Counted from the stretch's first letter, positions 1-6,183 are shown. The stretch is 6,876 nt of DNA from Brevundimonas sp. UBA2388 (GCA_002343425.1 DDSO01000047.1:1-6876), one strand, 5' to 3'. Program-made: numbers and translations. The notes: generated by a model not told the origin, from the letters alone.

Positions 1-1230
1 CACCGCCGCACCTACATCGGCTCGATGCCCGGCAAGGTCATCCAGTCGATGAAGAAGGCGAAGACCACCAACGCCTTCTTCCTGCTGGACGAGATCGACA
101 AGATGGGCAGCGACTGGCGGGGCGATCCGAGCTCGGCGCTGCTCGAGGTGCTGGACCCGGCGCAGAACGCGACCTTCGCCGACCACTACCTGGAGGTCGA
201 CTACGACCTGAGCCAGACGATGTTCGTCACCACGGCCAACAGCCTGAACATGCCGCAGCCCCTGATGGACCGGATGGAGATCATCCGGGTCAGCGGCTAC
301 ACCGAGGACGAGAAGGTCGAGATCGCCAAGCGGCACGTCCTGCCCAAGGTGACCGAGGAGAACGGGCTCAAGCCGGCCGAATTCATCGTACCGGACGAGC
401 AGATCCGCGACCTGATCCGCTACTACACGCGGGAAGCCGGCGTTCGTTCGCTGGAACGCGCCCTGGGCGGTCTGGCGCGCAAGTCCGTGCGCGAGATGTC
501 GAAGAACAAGACGCTGTCGATCACGATCGACGACGCCAAACTGGCCGAGTTCGCCGGGGTTCGTAAGTTCCGCTTCGGCGAAACGGACGAAGAGGATCAG
601 GTCGGCATCGTCACCGGCTTGGCCTGGACCGAGTTCGGCGGCGAGATACTGACCATCGAGGCGATCAAGATGCCGGGTCGCGGTCGCATGACCGTGACCG
701 GTAACCTCAAGGAGGTGATGAAGGAGTCCATCTCCGCCGCGGCCTCCTACGTCCGGGCCCGCTCGCTCAGCATCGGCGTCAAGCCGCCGATGTTCGAGAA
801 GACCGACATCCACGTCCACGTCCCCGACGGCGCCACGCCCAAGGACGGCCCCTCGGCCGGCGTGGCGATGACGGTCGCCATGGTCTCGGTCCTGACCGGC
901 ATCCCGATCCGCAAGGACATCGCCATGACGGGCGAGATCACCCTGCGCGGCCGGGTCACCGCCATCGGCGGCCTGAAGGAGAAGCTGCTGGCCGCCCTCC
1001 GCTCGGGCATCAAGACGGTGCTGATCCCGGAAGAGAACGAGAAGGACCTCGCCGACGTGCCCGAGAATGTGAAGGGCGCGCTGGAGATCATCCCGATCAA
1101 GACGGCGGACGAGGCCCTGAAATGGGCCCTGACCGGCGAATTGACCCCGGTCGAATGGGACGAGGCAGCGGATCCGCTGCCGGCCGCCCAGCCGGTCCAG
1201 GACCCGGGCACGGTCGTCGCGACGCACTGA
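1..1230 (+). CDS. lon: ATP-dependent protease Lon, C-terminal 409 residues (5' end outside the window)
   Basis: Lon is a cytoplasmic AAA+ serine protease that unfolds and degrades damaged and short-lived regulatory proteins. The reading frame is already open at base 1, where HRRTYIGSMPGK matches the conserved Lon segment after Walker A, so the ATG at 25 is internal and not the start. Visible in order: Walker B FFLLDEIDK (Asp-Glu codons from 88), sensor 1 Asn in VTTANS (238), arginine finger in LMDRME (271), sensor 2 Arg in REAGVR (445), then the protease domain with the catalytic Ser in KDGPSAG (codon 853) and the catalytic Lys in GGLKEK (codon 982). The two lie 43 residues apart, as in the E. 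coli S679/K722 dyad. The last ~35 residues are a Pro/Ala-rich acidic tail ending VATH, longer than the E. coli end. The N-terminal substrate-binding domain and Walker A are not in view. The stop is followed at once by a strong terminator, so lon ends its transcription unit here. Family identity is certain. Confidence 0.98.
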   Translation, partial: HRRTYIGSMPGKVIQSMKKAKTTNAFFLLDEIDKMGSDWRGDPSSALLEVLDPAQNATFADHYLEVDYDLSQTMFVTTANSLNMPQPLMDRMEIIRVSGYTEDEKVEIAKRHVLPKVTEENGLKPAEFIVPDEQIRDLIRYYTREAGVRSLERALGGLARKSVREMSKNKTLSITIDDAKLAEFAGVRKFRFGETDEEDQVGIVTGLAWTEFGGEILTIEAIKMPGRGRMTVTGNLKEVMKESISAAASYVRARSLSIGVKPPMFEKTDIHVHVPDGATPKDGPSAGVAMTVAMVSVLTGIPIRKDIAMTGEITLRGRVTAIGGLKEKLLAALRSGIKTVLIPEENEKDLADVPENVKGALEIIPIKTADEALKWALTGELTPVEWDEAADPLPAAQPVQDPGTVVATH

Positions 1231-1251
1231 CGGTCTGAGCCAGACAAAATG

Positions 1252-1284
1252 AACCCCGCCCGGAGCGATCCGGGCGGGGTTTTT
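1252..1284 (+). terminator. Intrinsic terminator after lon, possibly bidirectional
   Basis: CCCCGCCCGG at 1254-1263 pairs perfectly with CCGGGCGGGG at 1270-1279 around a six-base loop (AGCGAT). AA at 1252-1253 can extend the stem into the five-T run at 1280-1284. It lies 21 nt after the lon stop and 22 nt from the stop of the convergent pirin gene. Read on the minus strand, the same hairpin is followed by TTCATTTT, so it may also end the pirin transcript, though less strongly. Confidence 0.93.
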
Positions 1285-1306
1285 CGTTCAGGTGAAGGGG
1301 TGGTTC

Positions 1307-2002
1307 CTAGAGGCTGTCGACCATCACCAGTTCCGCGTCGTCCCGGGCCGTGATCGTGATCTCGGCCTCGTCCTTGATCGCCGCACCGTCGCGGGCGTTC
1401 AGCGAGACGCCGTTGACCGCGACCGCGCCCACCGCCGGCACCAGATAGGCCCTGCGTCCCTCGGCGAGGCTGTAGGTCAGGCTCTCGCCGGCCTTCAGCG
1501 TGGCGCCCAGCACCCGCGCGTCGGCATTGATGGTCAGAGCCTCATCGGACGGATCGCCGGACGCCAGCACCTGGAATTTCCCGGTCCGGTCCGACTTCGG
1601 GAACGGCTTCATGCCCCAATCCGGCTTCGCGCCCGGCTTGTCGGTCTCGATCCAGATCTGGAACAGGGTGGTCATCTCGTTCTCGAGGTTGAACTCCGAG
1701 TGACGCACACCCGTGCCCGCGCTCATCACCTGCACGTCGCCGGCGCCGGTGCGGCCGCGGTTGCCCATGGAATCCTCATGGGTGATGGCCCCGGTGCGGA
1801 CATAGGTGATGATCTCCATGTCGGCATGGGGGTGAGGCGGAAAGCCCGTCTGGGCGGCGATTTCGTCGTCATTCCAGACACGCAGCCGGCCCCAGCTCAT
1901 GCGGGCGGGGTCATAGTAGTTGGCGAAGGAGAAATGGTGTTTGGCGTTCAGCCAGCCGTGGTTGGCGCCGCCGAGGGTGTTGAAGGGTCGAACGTCGATC
2001 AT
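1307..2002 (-). CDS. Pirin-family cupin protein (YhhW-like, putative quercetin 2,3-dioxygenase)
   Basis: A 231-residue bicupin, the same length as E. coli YhhW and similar to it throughout. The pirin N-terminal cupin signature is plain: NHGWL (14-18), HFSFANYYDP (23-32), HPHADMEI (57-64), EDSMGN (76-81), and MSAGTGVRHSE (93-103). The expected metal ligands of the family are all present: His57, His59, His101 and Glu103. Bacterial pirins bind Fe(II) or another divalent metal. YhhW shows quercetinase activity in vitro, but the physiological substrate is unclear, so the enzyme name is provisional. The C-terminal half (about 125-231) is the second, degenerate cupin. The ATG is supported by GGGAG at 2010-2014, seven bases upstream. 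The gene lies 79 nt downstream of aroC on the same strand and faces lon, sharing its terminator. Pirin genes often answer to redox or xenobiotic stress through a neighbouring regulator, but none is adjacent here. Confidence 0.93.
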   Translation of the reverse strand: MIDVRPFNTLGGANHGWLNAKHHFSFANYYDPARMSWGRLRVWNDDEIAAQTGFPPHPHADMEIITYVRTGAITHEDSMGNRGRTGAGDVQVMSAGTGVRHSEFNLENEMTTLFQIWIETDKPGAKPDWGMKPFPKSDRTGKFQVLASGDPSDEALTINADARVLGATLKAGESLTYSLAEGRRAYLVPAVGAVAVNGVSLNARDGAAIKDEAEITITARDDAELVMVDSL

Positions 2003-2045
2003 GGGGATGCTCCCGGGACTCCGAGGGTTAGAAACCTCGCTGGCG

Positions 2046-2055
2046 CCTATATAGG
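2046..2055. promoter_or_regulatory. Candidate promoter core or operator upstream of the pirin gene (perfect palindrome CCTATATAGG)
   Basis: The 79-nt gap between aroC and the pirin gene holds a perfect 10-bp palindrome whose core TATATA (2048-2053) is an unusually AT-rich patch in this DNA. On the minus strand TATATA could act as a -10 element, giving a leader of roughly 38 nt to the pirin ATG. The hexamer 17 bases further upstream, TTTCAG, is a poor -35, so an activator or another sigma factor would be needed. This is only a candidate. Confidence 0.3.
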
Positions 2056-2081
2056 TAACAGTGTCAGTGCCTGAAAGGGGG

Positions 2082-3167
2082 TCACCCCACCTGCGCCCTG
2101 TGCCTCAGCATCGCATCGGCCAGCACGCAGGCCGCCATCGCCTCCACCACCGGCACGCCGCGCAGGGCGACGCACGGGTCGTGCCGCCCCTTGGTCCGCA
2201 CCTCGGTCTCGGCCCCGTCTCGGGTGATGGTCCGGCCCGGCGTCAGGATGGAGGAGGTCGGCTTGAAGGCCACGCGCGCCGTCAGCGGCTGGCCCGTCGA
2301 GATGCCGCCCAGCACCCCGCCCGCATGGTTGGACAGGAAGGCCGGCGTCCCGTCCGCGCCCAGCCGCATGGCGTCGGCGTTTTCCTCGCCCGTCAGTTCG
2401 GCCGCGCTGAAGCCCGCGCCGATCTCGACGCCCTTGACCGCATTGATCGACATCATCGCCGCAGCCAGTTCAGCGTCCAGCTTGCCGTAGAGTGGCGCGC
2501 CCCATCCGGCGGGCAGGCCGGTGACCTCAAGCGCCACGACCGCGCCGATTGACGACCCCGCCTTTCGAACGCCGTCGAGATACGCCTCCCACGCCGGCAC
2601 GACCGACGCCGAGGCCGCGAACAGGGCGTTGTCGTAGACGGCGCCCAAATCCACCGCCTCCGGCGCGATCCGGTGTGGCCCCAACTGGACGACGCCGGCG
2701 CGGATACGCACGCCTTCGCCCAGAACCTTGCGCGCCACGGCCCCCGCCGCCACCCGCATCGCCGTCTCGCGCGCCGAGGAGCGTCCGCCGCCACGGTGAT
2801 CGCGGACCCCGTATTTGGCCTGGTAGGTGAAGTCCGCATGGCCCGGGCGGAAGGCGCGGGCGATCTCGCCATAGTCCTTCGAGCGGGCGTCCTCGTTCTC
2901 GATCTGGATGGAAATGGGCGCGCCGGTGGTCACGAGGCCGTTCCCGTCGTCGAACACGCCCGACAGGATGCGGGCCGTGTCGCTCTCCTGCCGCTGGGTG
3001 ACGAAGCGGCTGCCGCCCGGCTTGCGCCGGTCCAGCCAGGGCTGCAGGTCCGCCGCGGTCAGGGGGATCAGGGGCGGGCAGCCGTCGATGACGCAGCCGA
3101 TCGCCGGCCCGTGGCTCTCGCCCCAGGTGGTCACGCGAAACAGATGGCCGAAGCTGTTGTGGGACAT
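2082..3167 (-). CDS. aroC: Chorismate synthase AroC
   Basis: AroC carries out the last common step of the shikimate pathway in the cytoplasm. It eliminates phosphate from 5-enolpyruvylshikimate-3-phosphate to give chorismate and needs reduced FMN. At 361 residues it matches the usual bacterial length (E. coli 361). Family signatures are intact: [17 protein letters not shown] (16-32, with His19), [10 protein letters not shown] (106-115, with His110), [15 protein letters not shown] (129-143), and [14 protein letters not shown] (328-344, with Asp330). His19 and His110 correspond to the two conserved histidines needed for FMN reduction and catalysis. The start is fixed by homology ([12 protein letters not shown]) and by TTAGG at 3175-3179, seven bases upstream, which overlaps the stop codon of the upstream DnaJ-like gene. 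That suggests translational coupling. The downstream neighbour is the pirin gene; I see no good terminator between them, so readthrough is possible. Confidence 0.98.
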   Translation of the reverse strand: MSHNSFGHLFRVTTWGESHGPAIGCVIDGCPPLIPLTAADLQPWLDRRKPGGSRFVTQRQESDTARILSGVFDDGNGLVTTGAPISIQIENEDARSKDYGEIARAFRPGHADFTYQAKYGVRDHRGGGRSSARETAMRVAAGAVARKVLGEGVRIRAGVVQLGPHRIAPEAVDLGAVYDNALFAASASVVPAWEAYLDGVRKAGSSIGAVVALEVTGLPAGWGAPLYGKLDAELAAAMMSINAVKGVEIGAGFSAAELTGEENADAMRLGADGTPAFLSNHAGGVLGGISTGQPLTARVAFKPTSSILTPGRTITRDGAETEVRTKGRHDPCVALRGVPVVEAMAACVLADAMLRHRAQVG

Positions 3168-3174
3168 GAGACGA

Positions 3175-3179
3175 CCTAA
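3175..3179 (-). promoter_or_regulatory. aroC ribosome binding site overlapping the stop codon of the DnaJ-like gene
   Basis: On the minus strand the sequence TTAGG contains the TAG stop of the upstream gene (3176-3178) and gives an AGG Shine-Dalgarno core seven bases before the aroC ATG. A ribosome finishing the upstream gene would stand on the aroC initiation region, which is the usual arrangement for coupled translation. Confidence 0.6.
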
Positions 3180-3901
3180 GCCGCCAGCCGGTCCGGCGTC
3201 CAGACGCGCGTGAAGCGGATCAGCAGGTCTTCCGCCGCCGAGGGGGCGTCCTCGGACGGCTCCAGCGTCACGAACAGATGCCCCTGCGGCCGGGCGCCCC
3301 GCGCCGGCAGGCCCAACCCCTTGAGCCGCAGTCGCAGGGGCTGCTGGCCGGCCACCAGCCAGGCGGACCGGGGGCCCGCATGGGTCTCGACCTCCAGCCG
3401 CCCGCCATCCGCCAGCAGGCGATGAGACACAGGGCAGGTCATATAGAGGTCGTCGCCGACGGCGCTGAGCCCGTGCGCGCCGCGCACCAGCACCGGCAGG
3501 TAAAGGTCCGCCCCGTCCTCGCCCGCCGCTTTCAGCCGCAGGTGCTCGCTGGTGCGCAGGCCCGCGGGAACCCGGACGCGCAGCACGCGTCCGCCGATCC
3601 GCACCTCGACCGCGCCGCCGTTCAGGGCGTCAAGCGGACTGATCGCCAGCACCGGGGCCACGGGAGGCGGGGCGGCAGGCGCCGCCAGCGCGAGTGGCGC
3701 GGTCTGCCGCTGGATCAGCCGCCACGCTGCGATCGTCTTGCGGAACCGCACCTCGCTGCCGCCTGCGACCTCGGGCCGCGCAGCCTTGATCGCGATACGA
3801 AAGGCGGCGGTCAGGGCCTCGCCGTCCACGGGGCCGGTCAGGCCAAGCAGGGCGTAGGCCTCACGGGTCGAGGCGACTTCAGGAAGGGACCGGGCGCGCA
3901 T
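3176..3901 (-). CDS. DnaJ/CbpA-like protein with degenerate J-domain (HPD replaced by RPE)
   Basis: A GTG at 3922 opens this frame after a TAA at 3938-3940. I prefer the ATG at 3901 (241 residues), but neither start has a clear Shine-Dalgarno sequence. Numbering from the GTG (248 residues): 20-72 resembles helices II-III of a J-domain ([33 protein letters not shown]), but the catalytic His-Pro-Asp reads Arg49-Pro50-Glu51. A Pro/Ala linker (about 74-92) follows, with no Gly/Phe region and no zinc-finger cysteines. Residues 96-148 and 150-222 look like the two DnaJ C-terminal substrate-binding domains ([37 protein letters not shown]; then [19 protein letters not shown] and [12 protein letters not shown]). 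The layout is CbpA/type II-like. Without HPD it should not stimulate DnaK ATPase, so a role as a client-binding or co-assembly factor is inferred. It is co-transcribed with aroC and divergent from pdxH. Confidence 0.85.
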   Translation of the reverse strand: MRARSLPEVASTREAYALLGLTGPVDGEALTAAFRIAIKAARPEVAGGSEVRFRKTIAAWRLIQRQTAPLALAAPAAPPPVAPVLAISPLDALNGGAVEVRIGGRVLRVRVPAGLRTSEHLRLKAAGEDGADLYLPVLVRGAHGLSAVGDDLYMTCPVSHRLLADGGRLEVETHAGPRSAWLVAGQQPLRLRLKGLGLPARGARPQGHLFVTLEPSEDAPSAAEDLLIRFTRVWTPDRLAA

Positions 3902-3934
3902 CCGCGCACTAAGGCCCTGCACATGGTCAAGGCC

Positions 3935-3944
3935 CGGTTAACCG
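3935..3944. promoter_or_regulatory. Palindrome CGGTTAACCG in the divergent pdxH / DnaJ-like intergenic region
   Basis: A perfect 10-bp palindrome sits between the two divergent genes (gap roughly 3923-3988, or from 3902 if the shorter DnaJ-like start is used). It is the only AT-containing symmetric element there and lies 44 bases before the pdxH ATG. No convincing -35/-10 pair is visible for either gene, so its role as an operator is unproven. Short palindromes also arise by chance. Confidence 0.25.
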
Positions 3945-3988
3945 TGAAGCCTCTCCCCAGCGGGGCCGCGACGGTCTATCTGCAATCC

Positions 3989-4663
3989 ATGACCATGCCT
4001 GTGATCCCCCCCAGCCCGAGCCGCGAGGACTATGCGGAGCACTATGCCGCGGCCCTGGCCGCCAATGGCGACGAGACCATCTTCGAGCGCGCCGAGCCGA
4101 TCGGGCTGTTCATCGACTGGCTGGGCGACGCCACCGGGACCGAGGCGAACGATCCCAACGCCATGACCCTGTCGACGATCGATGCCGCCGGCGCGCCGGA
4201 CGCCCGGATCGTGCTGCTCAAGGACGTCGATGCGCGCGGCTTCACCTTCTATTCCAACCGCGAGAGCGCCAAGGGGCTGGACCTCGCCTCGCATCCTCGC
4301 GCGGCCCTGCTGTTCCACTGGAAATCGCTGCGCCGCCAGGTGCGGGTGCGCGGGGCGGTCGAACCGGTGACGGCGGCGGAAGCCGACGCCTATTTCGCCA
4401 GTCGGGCGCGCGAGAGCCGGATCGGCGCCTGGGCCTCGGACCAGTCCCGGCCGCTGGACAGCCGTGAAGCGCTGGAAGCCGCTGTGGCGCGCGAGACTGT
4501 CCGGTTCGAGGGCAAGGACGTGCCGCGGCCGGAACGCTGGACCGGCTGGCGCGTGGTTCCCGACAGCATCGAATTCTGGCGCGACCGCCCGTTCCGTCTG
4601 CATGACCGGCTGAGGTTCGACCGCACGGGCGCGGACTGGGTGAAGACCCGCCTGTGGCCCTGA
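3989..4663 (+). CDS. pdxH: Pyridoxamine/pyridoxine 5'-phosphate oxidase PdxH
   Basis: PdxH is an FMN-dependent cytoplasmic oxidase that converts pyridoxine or pyridoxamine 5'-phosphate to pyridoxal 5'-phosphate, using O2. At 224 residues it is close to the E. coli length (218). Family segments, counted from the ATG at 3989: AMTLSTID (59-65), [24 protein letters not shown] (73-96, the FMN phosphate-binding region), [14 protein letters not shown] (109-122), ASDQSR (149-154), and the C-terminal signature [14 protein letters not shown] (194-207) ending in RLWP. In that signature the residue after Trp is Arg, where Gln, His or Gly is more usual. The frame is open far upstream, but homology begins only here. 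The ATG at 3995 and the upstream ATG at 3923 are alternatives. No Shine-Dalgarno precedes 3989; TATCTG at 3977-3982 is placed where a -10 would give a leaderless message, but a -35 is lacking. It is divergent from the DnaJ-like gene and convergent with the TetR gene, with 19 nt between. Confidence 0.96.
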   Translation: MTMPVIPPSPSREDYAEHYAAALAANGDETIFERAEPIGLFIDWLGDATGTEANDPNAMTLSTIDAAGAPDARIVLLKDVDARGFTFYSNRESAKGLDLASHPRAALLFHWKSLRRQVRVRGAVEPVTAAEADAYFASRARESRIGAWASDQSRPLDSREALEAAVARETVRFEGKDVPRPERWTGWRVVPDSIEFWRDRPFRLHDRLRFDRTGADWVKTRLWP

Positions 4664-4682
4664 CTTTCGAGGTCCCGGGCCT

Positions 4683-5318
4683 TCAGGCCCCGTAGCGGGC
4701 CAGAAAGGTCTCGACAGCGTCCTCGACGACCTCGGCATTCGTGCGCCGGACCTGGATCTCGTCCCCGGTGACCAGCGGCACGAAGAAGACCGGGTGTTCT
4801 ATCATCCCCATCAAATGGCCCGCCGCCCGGGATGGTCGCTCGATCGGCCGCAGGGATCCGGCCTTCGAAAGCGTGACCAGCATAGCGATCAGCGTTGCGC
4901 CGAACGTCTCCCGGCCCTTTTCAAAGAACCGCAGCGCCACGGCCTGGAACCGGGGGCGTTCGGCCATCACCAGCCGGAAAACCGCGCGGACGAACGGGTC
5001 GCTCATGAAGCCGGCGTAGGCATCGGCGAAGGTGGTCAACTGCTGGCGCGCGTCGCCCTCGATGGCTCCAACCCTGGTCATCTGATAGGCGAAATCCGCG
5101 CCGGCGTCGTCGATGACCGCGGAGAAGAGCTCCGCCTTGCCGTCGAAGAGGGCGTACAGGGTCGCAGTCGAAACGCCGGCTTCCCGCGCAATAGGTTCTA
5201 TCCGGGTCGCGGCATAGCCGTCGCTGACGAAGGCCTTGCGGGCGTGTCGGAGGATCGCCTGTCGTTTGGGGTCGAGAGGAACGGAAGAACCGACGCCGGG
5301 GCCGTGCATGGAATTCAT
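4683..5318 (-). CDS. TetR/AcrR-family transcriptional regulator
   Basis: A DNA-binding repressor-type protein of about 211 residues, within the normal TetR size range. Numbering from a possible GTG at 5321: the N-terminal helix-turn-helix domain spans about 18-65 (ILRHARKAFVSDGYAATRIE, then IAREAGVSTATLYALFDGK), with the recognition helix near STATLYALF. The C-terminal ligand and dimer domain (about 75-210) resembles the AefR-like type, with FMSDPFVRAVFRLVMAERPRFQAVALRFFEKGRE and MGMIEHPVFFVPL. The ligand cannot be read from sequence. Possible starts are GTG 5321, ATG 5318 and ATG 5309, none with a good Shine-Dalgarno sequence; I chose 5318. The gene follows udk on the same strand with about 15 nt between, so it is probably translated from the udk transcript. 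It is convergent with pdxH. A divergent acyl-CoA ligase lies beyond udk and is a reasonable target, but that is inference. Confidence 0.93.
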   Translation of the reverse strand: MNSMHGPGVGSSVPLDPKRQAILRHARKAFVSDGYAATRIEPIAREAGVSTATLYALFDGKAELFSAVIDDAGADFAYQMTRVGAIEGDARQQLTTFADAYAGFMSDPFVRAVFRLVMAERPRFQAVALRFFEKGRETFGATLIAMLVTLSKAGSLRPIERPSRAAGHLMGMIEHPVFFVPLVTGDEIQVRRTNAEVVEDAVETFLARYGA

Positions 5319-5333
5319 CACTCGCTGAAGCGC

Positions 5334-6038
5334 TTATGGTGAAGCTTGAGCGTATGATGGGTCAAGGGCTGATCGAACGTTGTTCCCGGCATGGCCGCCG
5401 ATCAGAGGCGCCAGCAACGGATGGGCCAGCACGGGAGCGGCCAGCCGGACCACGGCCTGGGCGTCTTCCAGCCGAACGGCGGCGGTCGCGTCCGCCACGA
5501 TGAAGTCGGCATTCAATCGCGAGGGTTCTGTCAGCCGCTCATGCCCCGGACGCACGGTCGCCAGATACTGTGCGATCACCGAATCCGGGGTGCGGCCGCG
5601 CTCGGTCTGGTCGCGCAGCAGGCGGCGGATGAAGCGGATGTCGGCGGGGGTGTCGACAAACACCCGGATGTCGAACAGGGCGACCAGTCCCGGCGTGCAC
5701 AGCACATGGGTGCCCTCGACGATCACAACCTCTGCGGCCCGGATCGGCTCGCCGCCCGGCTCCCGGCCGTGGTGGATGAAGGAGTAGAGGGGAGCCATGA
5801 TGTCGCGCCCCGCCTTCAACGCGGACAGATCGCGGATCATGAGTTCGTGATCCCGCGCCGTCACGTCGTCGAAGTCGAAGGTGGCCGGGTCGAAGTCCGG
5901 CAGACTGGCCGCGTCGCGATAGTAGGAGTCCTCGCGCAGCAGCACCGCCGCCCCGTCGGGCAGGGCCGAGACGAGGGCCTCGGCGAGGGTGCTCTTGCCG
6001 GAGCCGGAGCCGCCGGTGATGGCGATGAGGATGGGCAT
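5334..6038 (-). CDS. udk: Uridine kinase (uridine/cytidine kinase family P-loop kinase)
   Basis: Udk phosphorylates uridine and cytidine to UMP and CMP with ATP or GTP, the first step of pyrimidine nucleoside salvage in the cytoplasm. Of 234 residues, the first ~195 align with E. coli Udk (213 aa). Visible features: Walker A GGSGSGKS (9-16), catalytic-type Asp in REDSYYRD (Asp37), the FDFDD substrate region (54-58), PLYSFIHHGRE (83-93), the strand VVIVEGTHVL (104-113, Walker B-like), DTPADIRFIRRLLRDQTERGRTPDSV (129-154, lid), and QYLATVRPGHE..TEPSRLNADFIV (157-181). The last ~40 residues form an Ala/Leu-rich tail with no clear counterpart in the E. coli enzyme. The ATG has only a weak AGAAG upstream, and the best promoter candidate would make the mRNA leaderless. 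The family includes look-alikes with other substrates, so nucleoside specificity is likely but not proven. TetR follows on the same strand; an acyl-CoA ligase is divergent. Confidence 0.9.
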   Translation of the reverse strand: MPILIAITGGSGSGKSTLAEALVSALPDGAAVLLREDSYYRDAASLPDFDPATFDFDDVTARDHELMIRDLSALKAGRDIMAPLYSFIHHGREPGGEPIRAAEVVIVEGTHVLCTPGLVALFDIRVFVDTPADIRFIRRLLRDQTERGRTPDSVIAQYLATVRPGHERLTEPSRLNADFIVADATAAVRLEDAQAVVRLAAPVLAHPLLAPLIGGHAGNNVRSALDPSYAQASP

Positions 6039-6044
6039 AAGCCG

Positions 6045-6074
6045 CTTCTAGGGCCGGGGAGGAGGGTTCGCCAA
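6045..6074 (-). promoter_or_regulatory. Candidate sigma-70 promoter for udk, predicting a leaderless transcript
   Basis: On the minus strand TTGGCG (6074-6069) lies 18 bases before TAGAAG (6050-6045). These match TTGACA and TATAAT at four positions each and resemble Caulobacter housekeeping promoters. With the -10 hexamer in its usual place relative to the start, transcription would begin at 6038, the A of the udk ATG. The lack of a good ribosome binding site agrees with that. Confidence 0.4.
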
Positions 6075-6092
6075 GTCCGTCGGAGCGGCGGG

Positions 6093-6107
6093 GTGACCTG
6101 ACGTCAC
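6093..6107. promoter_or_regulatory. Inverted repeat GTGAC-n5-GTCAC with inner palindrome TGACGTCA in the udk / acyl-CoA ligase divergent region
   Basis: GTGAC (6093-6097) and GTCAC (6103-6107) form an inverted repeat, and the perfect 8-bp palindrome TGACGTCA occupies 6099-6106. It lies in the 145-nt divergent intergenic region, 55 bases upstream of udk and 76 bases upstream of the acyl-CoA ligase, a usual place for a dimeric repressor or activator. The binding protein is unknown; the nearby TetR product is one guess. Confidence 0.3.
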
Positions 6108-6123
6108 GTTGCTTATCACCGAT

Positions 6124-6138
6124 CACGCCGATAGCGTG
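6124..6138. promoter_or_regulatory. Inverted repeat CACGC-n5-GCGTG upstream of the acyl-CoA ligase
   Basis: CACGC (6124-6128) and GCGTG (6134-6138) flank CGATA. The element overlaps a weak promoter-like pair for the ligase, TTGCTT (6109-6114) and TAGCGT (6132-6137) with 17 bases between, each matching consensus at three positions. If that promoter is real, a protein bound at this repeat would cover its -10. Arms of five bases can easily occur by chance. Confidence 0.22.
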
Positions 6139-6172
6139 CCGTTCAAGCGCCTCACAAAGCAGGCGCAGGCTT

Positions 6173-6177
6173 GAGGG
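6173..6177 (+). promoter_or_regulatory. Ribosome binding site of the acyl-CoA ligase
   Basis: GAGGG stands six bases before the ATG at 6184 and is among the best Shine-Dalgarno matches in the window. It favours the ATG over the GTG at 6181, which would be only three bases away. Confidence 0.7.
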
Positions 6178-6183
6178 ATCGTG

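Noticed and set aside
747..1247. Minus-strand open frame within the lon 3' end
   Set aside because: It is antisense to the Lon protease domain with its catalytic dyad and looks like a Ser/Arg/Ala-rich shadow.
1292..2074. Plus-strand open frames opposite the pirin gene, and similar ones opposite aroC (2061-2552, 2673-3179)
   Set aside because: The minus-strand proteins are full-length matches to known families; the plus-strand frames are antisense shadows.
2077..2087. GGGG-TCA-CCCC inverted repeat over the aroC stop codon
   Set aside because: Four-base arms with a three-base loop and no T-run do not make a terminator; most of it is coding sequence.
3278..3988. Long open frame upstream of and in frame with pdxH, which would add over 230 residues to the N-terminus
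   Set aside because: It lies antisense to the DnaJ-like gene, has the low-complexity Arg/Gly/Pro composition typical of shadow frames in GC-rich DNA, and PdxH homology starts only near 3989.
4677..4690. Hairpin GGGCC-TTCA-GGCCC between the convergent pdxH and tetR genes, considered as a terminator
   Set aside because: The stem is only five pairs and no T-run follows on either strand. The end points of these transcripts cannot be read from sequence here.
5328..5335. Palindrome AAGCGCTT at the udk-tetR junction, near AAGCTT at 5342-5347
   Set aside because: It is eight bases long, overlaps the udk stop codon and has no partner site; chance is the simplest explanation.
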